Part shown: piece after piece, positions 5,965-6,407 of the stretch
How positions within the stretch are numbered: position 1 is the stretch's first letter
Layout: every line of letters starts with the position of its first letter
DNA from: JAAYDI01 sp052034005
Lineage (GTDB): Bacteria; Planctomycetota; Planctomycetia; Pirellulales; Pirellulaceae
Direction: 5' to 3'
Length of the DNA stretch: 6,407 bases
Assembly (NCBI GenBank): GCA_052034005.1
Contig: JBPOJB010000046.1
Coordinates: 1 to 6,407 of the forward strand
Notes under the pieces: generated by a model
The model's input: only the letters and a program-made list of their open reading frames with translations
Told to the model about the DNA's origin: nothing
Databases searched by the model: none
Program-made: the position numbers and the translations under genes

Positions 5965-6407
5965 ATGGCACATCTGGGGCATATCTTGTCACGACGGGGA
6001 AAATTGGGGGGGGGGTAGCTAAGAGATCGCGTCGGACTCTGCAGCGCCGCCGACATGATGCGCGGCGACAGAGCCTGATCGAACGCCTTGAGCCGCGTGT
6101 GGTCTTGAACGGCACGCCGGTCGCCGTGGCCGACCCGTGGTACAGCACGCCGATCAACACGACGCTCAACGTCACGACGCAGGGGACGACACTCGTGGCC
6201 AACGATTGGGACCCGGAAGGCAGCTCGATCAGTGCGTCGCTGGTGTCCGGGCCGAGCCACGGTTCGGTGAGCAATTTCCAGAGTAACGGCACGTTTTCCT
6301 ATACGCCGGCCACGGGTTATCGGGGATTTGACTCGTTCACGTATCGGGTGAGCGATGGCACGGCCAACAGCAACACGGTCGAGGCGTGGATCGCGGTGGG
6401 CGGCTAC
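5965..6407 (+). CDS. LEPR-motif surface protein with bacterial Ig-like repeat (partial; frame broken at a G10 tract)
   Basis: The body of this gene is read from codons starting at 6015 to the window edge, where it is cut off. It begins with a very basic stretch (AKRSRRTLQRRRHDARRQS), then IERLEPRVVLNG: the LEPR-x-L motif near the N-terminus of large planctomycete surface proteins. One Ig-like domain of the Big_9/cadherin-like type follows (PVAVADPWYSTP, LVANDWDPEG, HGSVSNFQSNGTFSYTPATGYRGFDSFTYRVSDG); more repeats probably follow off the edge. The body frame has no ATG, GTG or TTG between its upstream stop (5940-5942) and the motif. The only good start, ATG 5965 with AGGGG upstream, reads MAHLGHILSRRGKLGGG and hits TAG at 6016, right after ten G bases. 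One extra G, two fewer, or a -1 slip on the G run joins the two parts into one open protein of 148 visible residues. The coordinates given assume this joining. Role: likely cell-surface or secreted structural or adhesive protein. Confidence 0.75.
6006..6015 (+). repeat. Homopolymer tract of ten G bases
   Basis: Ten consecutive G bases sit inside the start region of the LEPR gene, directly before an in-frame TAG (6016-6018). In the frame of ATG 5965 they form three GGG codons after TTG, so G GGG GGG makes a possible -1 slippery site right at the stop. The tract decides whether start and body are in frame: 8, 11 or 14 G would be in frame, 10 is not. It could be a length-variable contingency repeat, a slippage site or an assembly error. 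Confidence 0.9.

Noticed and set aside
6055..6078. ATG codons at 6055 and 6058 as alternative starts of the LEPR gene
   Set aside because: Both are in the wrong frame and stop at 6076-6078 after a few codons, and neither has an SD site.
1..6407. tRNA, rRNA, CRISPR arrays, insertion sequences or phage genes
   Set aside because: No tRNA cloverleaf, regularly spaced repeats, transposase motifs or terminal inverted repeats were seen on either strand.

Overview
The window looks like a piece of a Planctomycetota genome. It is GC-rich. It carries an exported sulfatase-superfamily enzyme and a very large exported glycoside hydrolase family 2 (GH2) enzyme. It ends in a surface protein whose N-terminus holds the LEPR-x-L motif (LEPRVVL) followed by a bacterial Ig-like repeat, a combination typical of giant planctomycete surface proteins. 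The phylum is inferred from protein style; there is no marker gene in the window.

Layout: positions 1-50 probably hold the last 15 codons of an upstream plus-strand gene. Positions 51-507 have no convincing gene but contain an extended -10 promoter candidate and a Shine-Dalgarno (SD) site for the next gene. Positions 508-2073 (+) encode a 521-residue Tat-exported member of the sulfatase/alkaline phosphatase superfamily. Its formylglycine position is threonine. Positions 2074-2133 are a short gap between convergent genes with weak hairpin potential. Positions 2134-5625 (-) encode a 1163-residue Sec-exported GH2 enzyme with a beta-sandwich-like insert between its two catalytic glutamates and a C-terminal glutamine-amidotransferase-like domain. 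Positions 5626-5964 are the divergent intergenic region, with a perfect -35 box for the rightward gene. From 5965 (+) to the window edge lies the LEPR surface protein. Its only reasonable start codon is out of frame with the body of the gene across a run of ten G bases.

Together: the two enzymes are convergent, so they are not one operon, but both are exported and both belong to families that planctomycetes use on complex, often sulfated, polysaccharides. A joint role in glycan breakdown is an inference. The Thr in the sulfatase-like protein argues against the standard formylglycine sulfatase mechanism, so sulfate-ester hydrolysis should not be assumed. The LEPR protein is probably a cell-surface or secreted adhesin-like protein with no visible functional link to the enzymes.

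The points most worth a second look are the G10 tract that breaks the LEPR gene, the Thr-for-Cys/Ser change in the sulfatase-like active site, and the large insertion inside the GH2 barrel.
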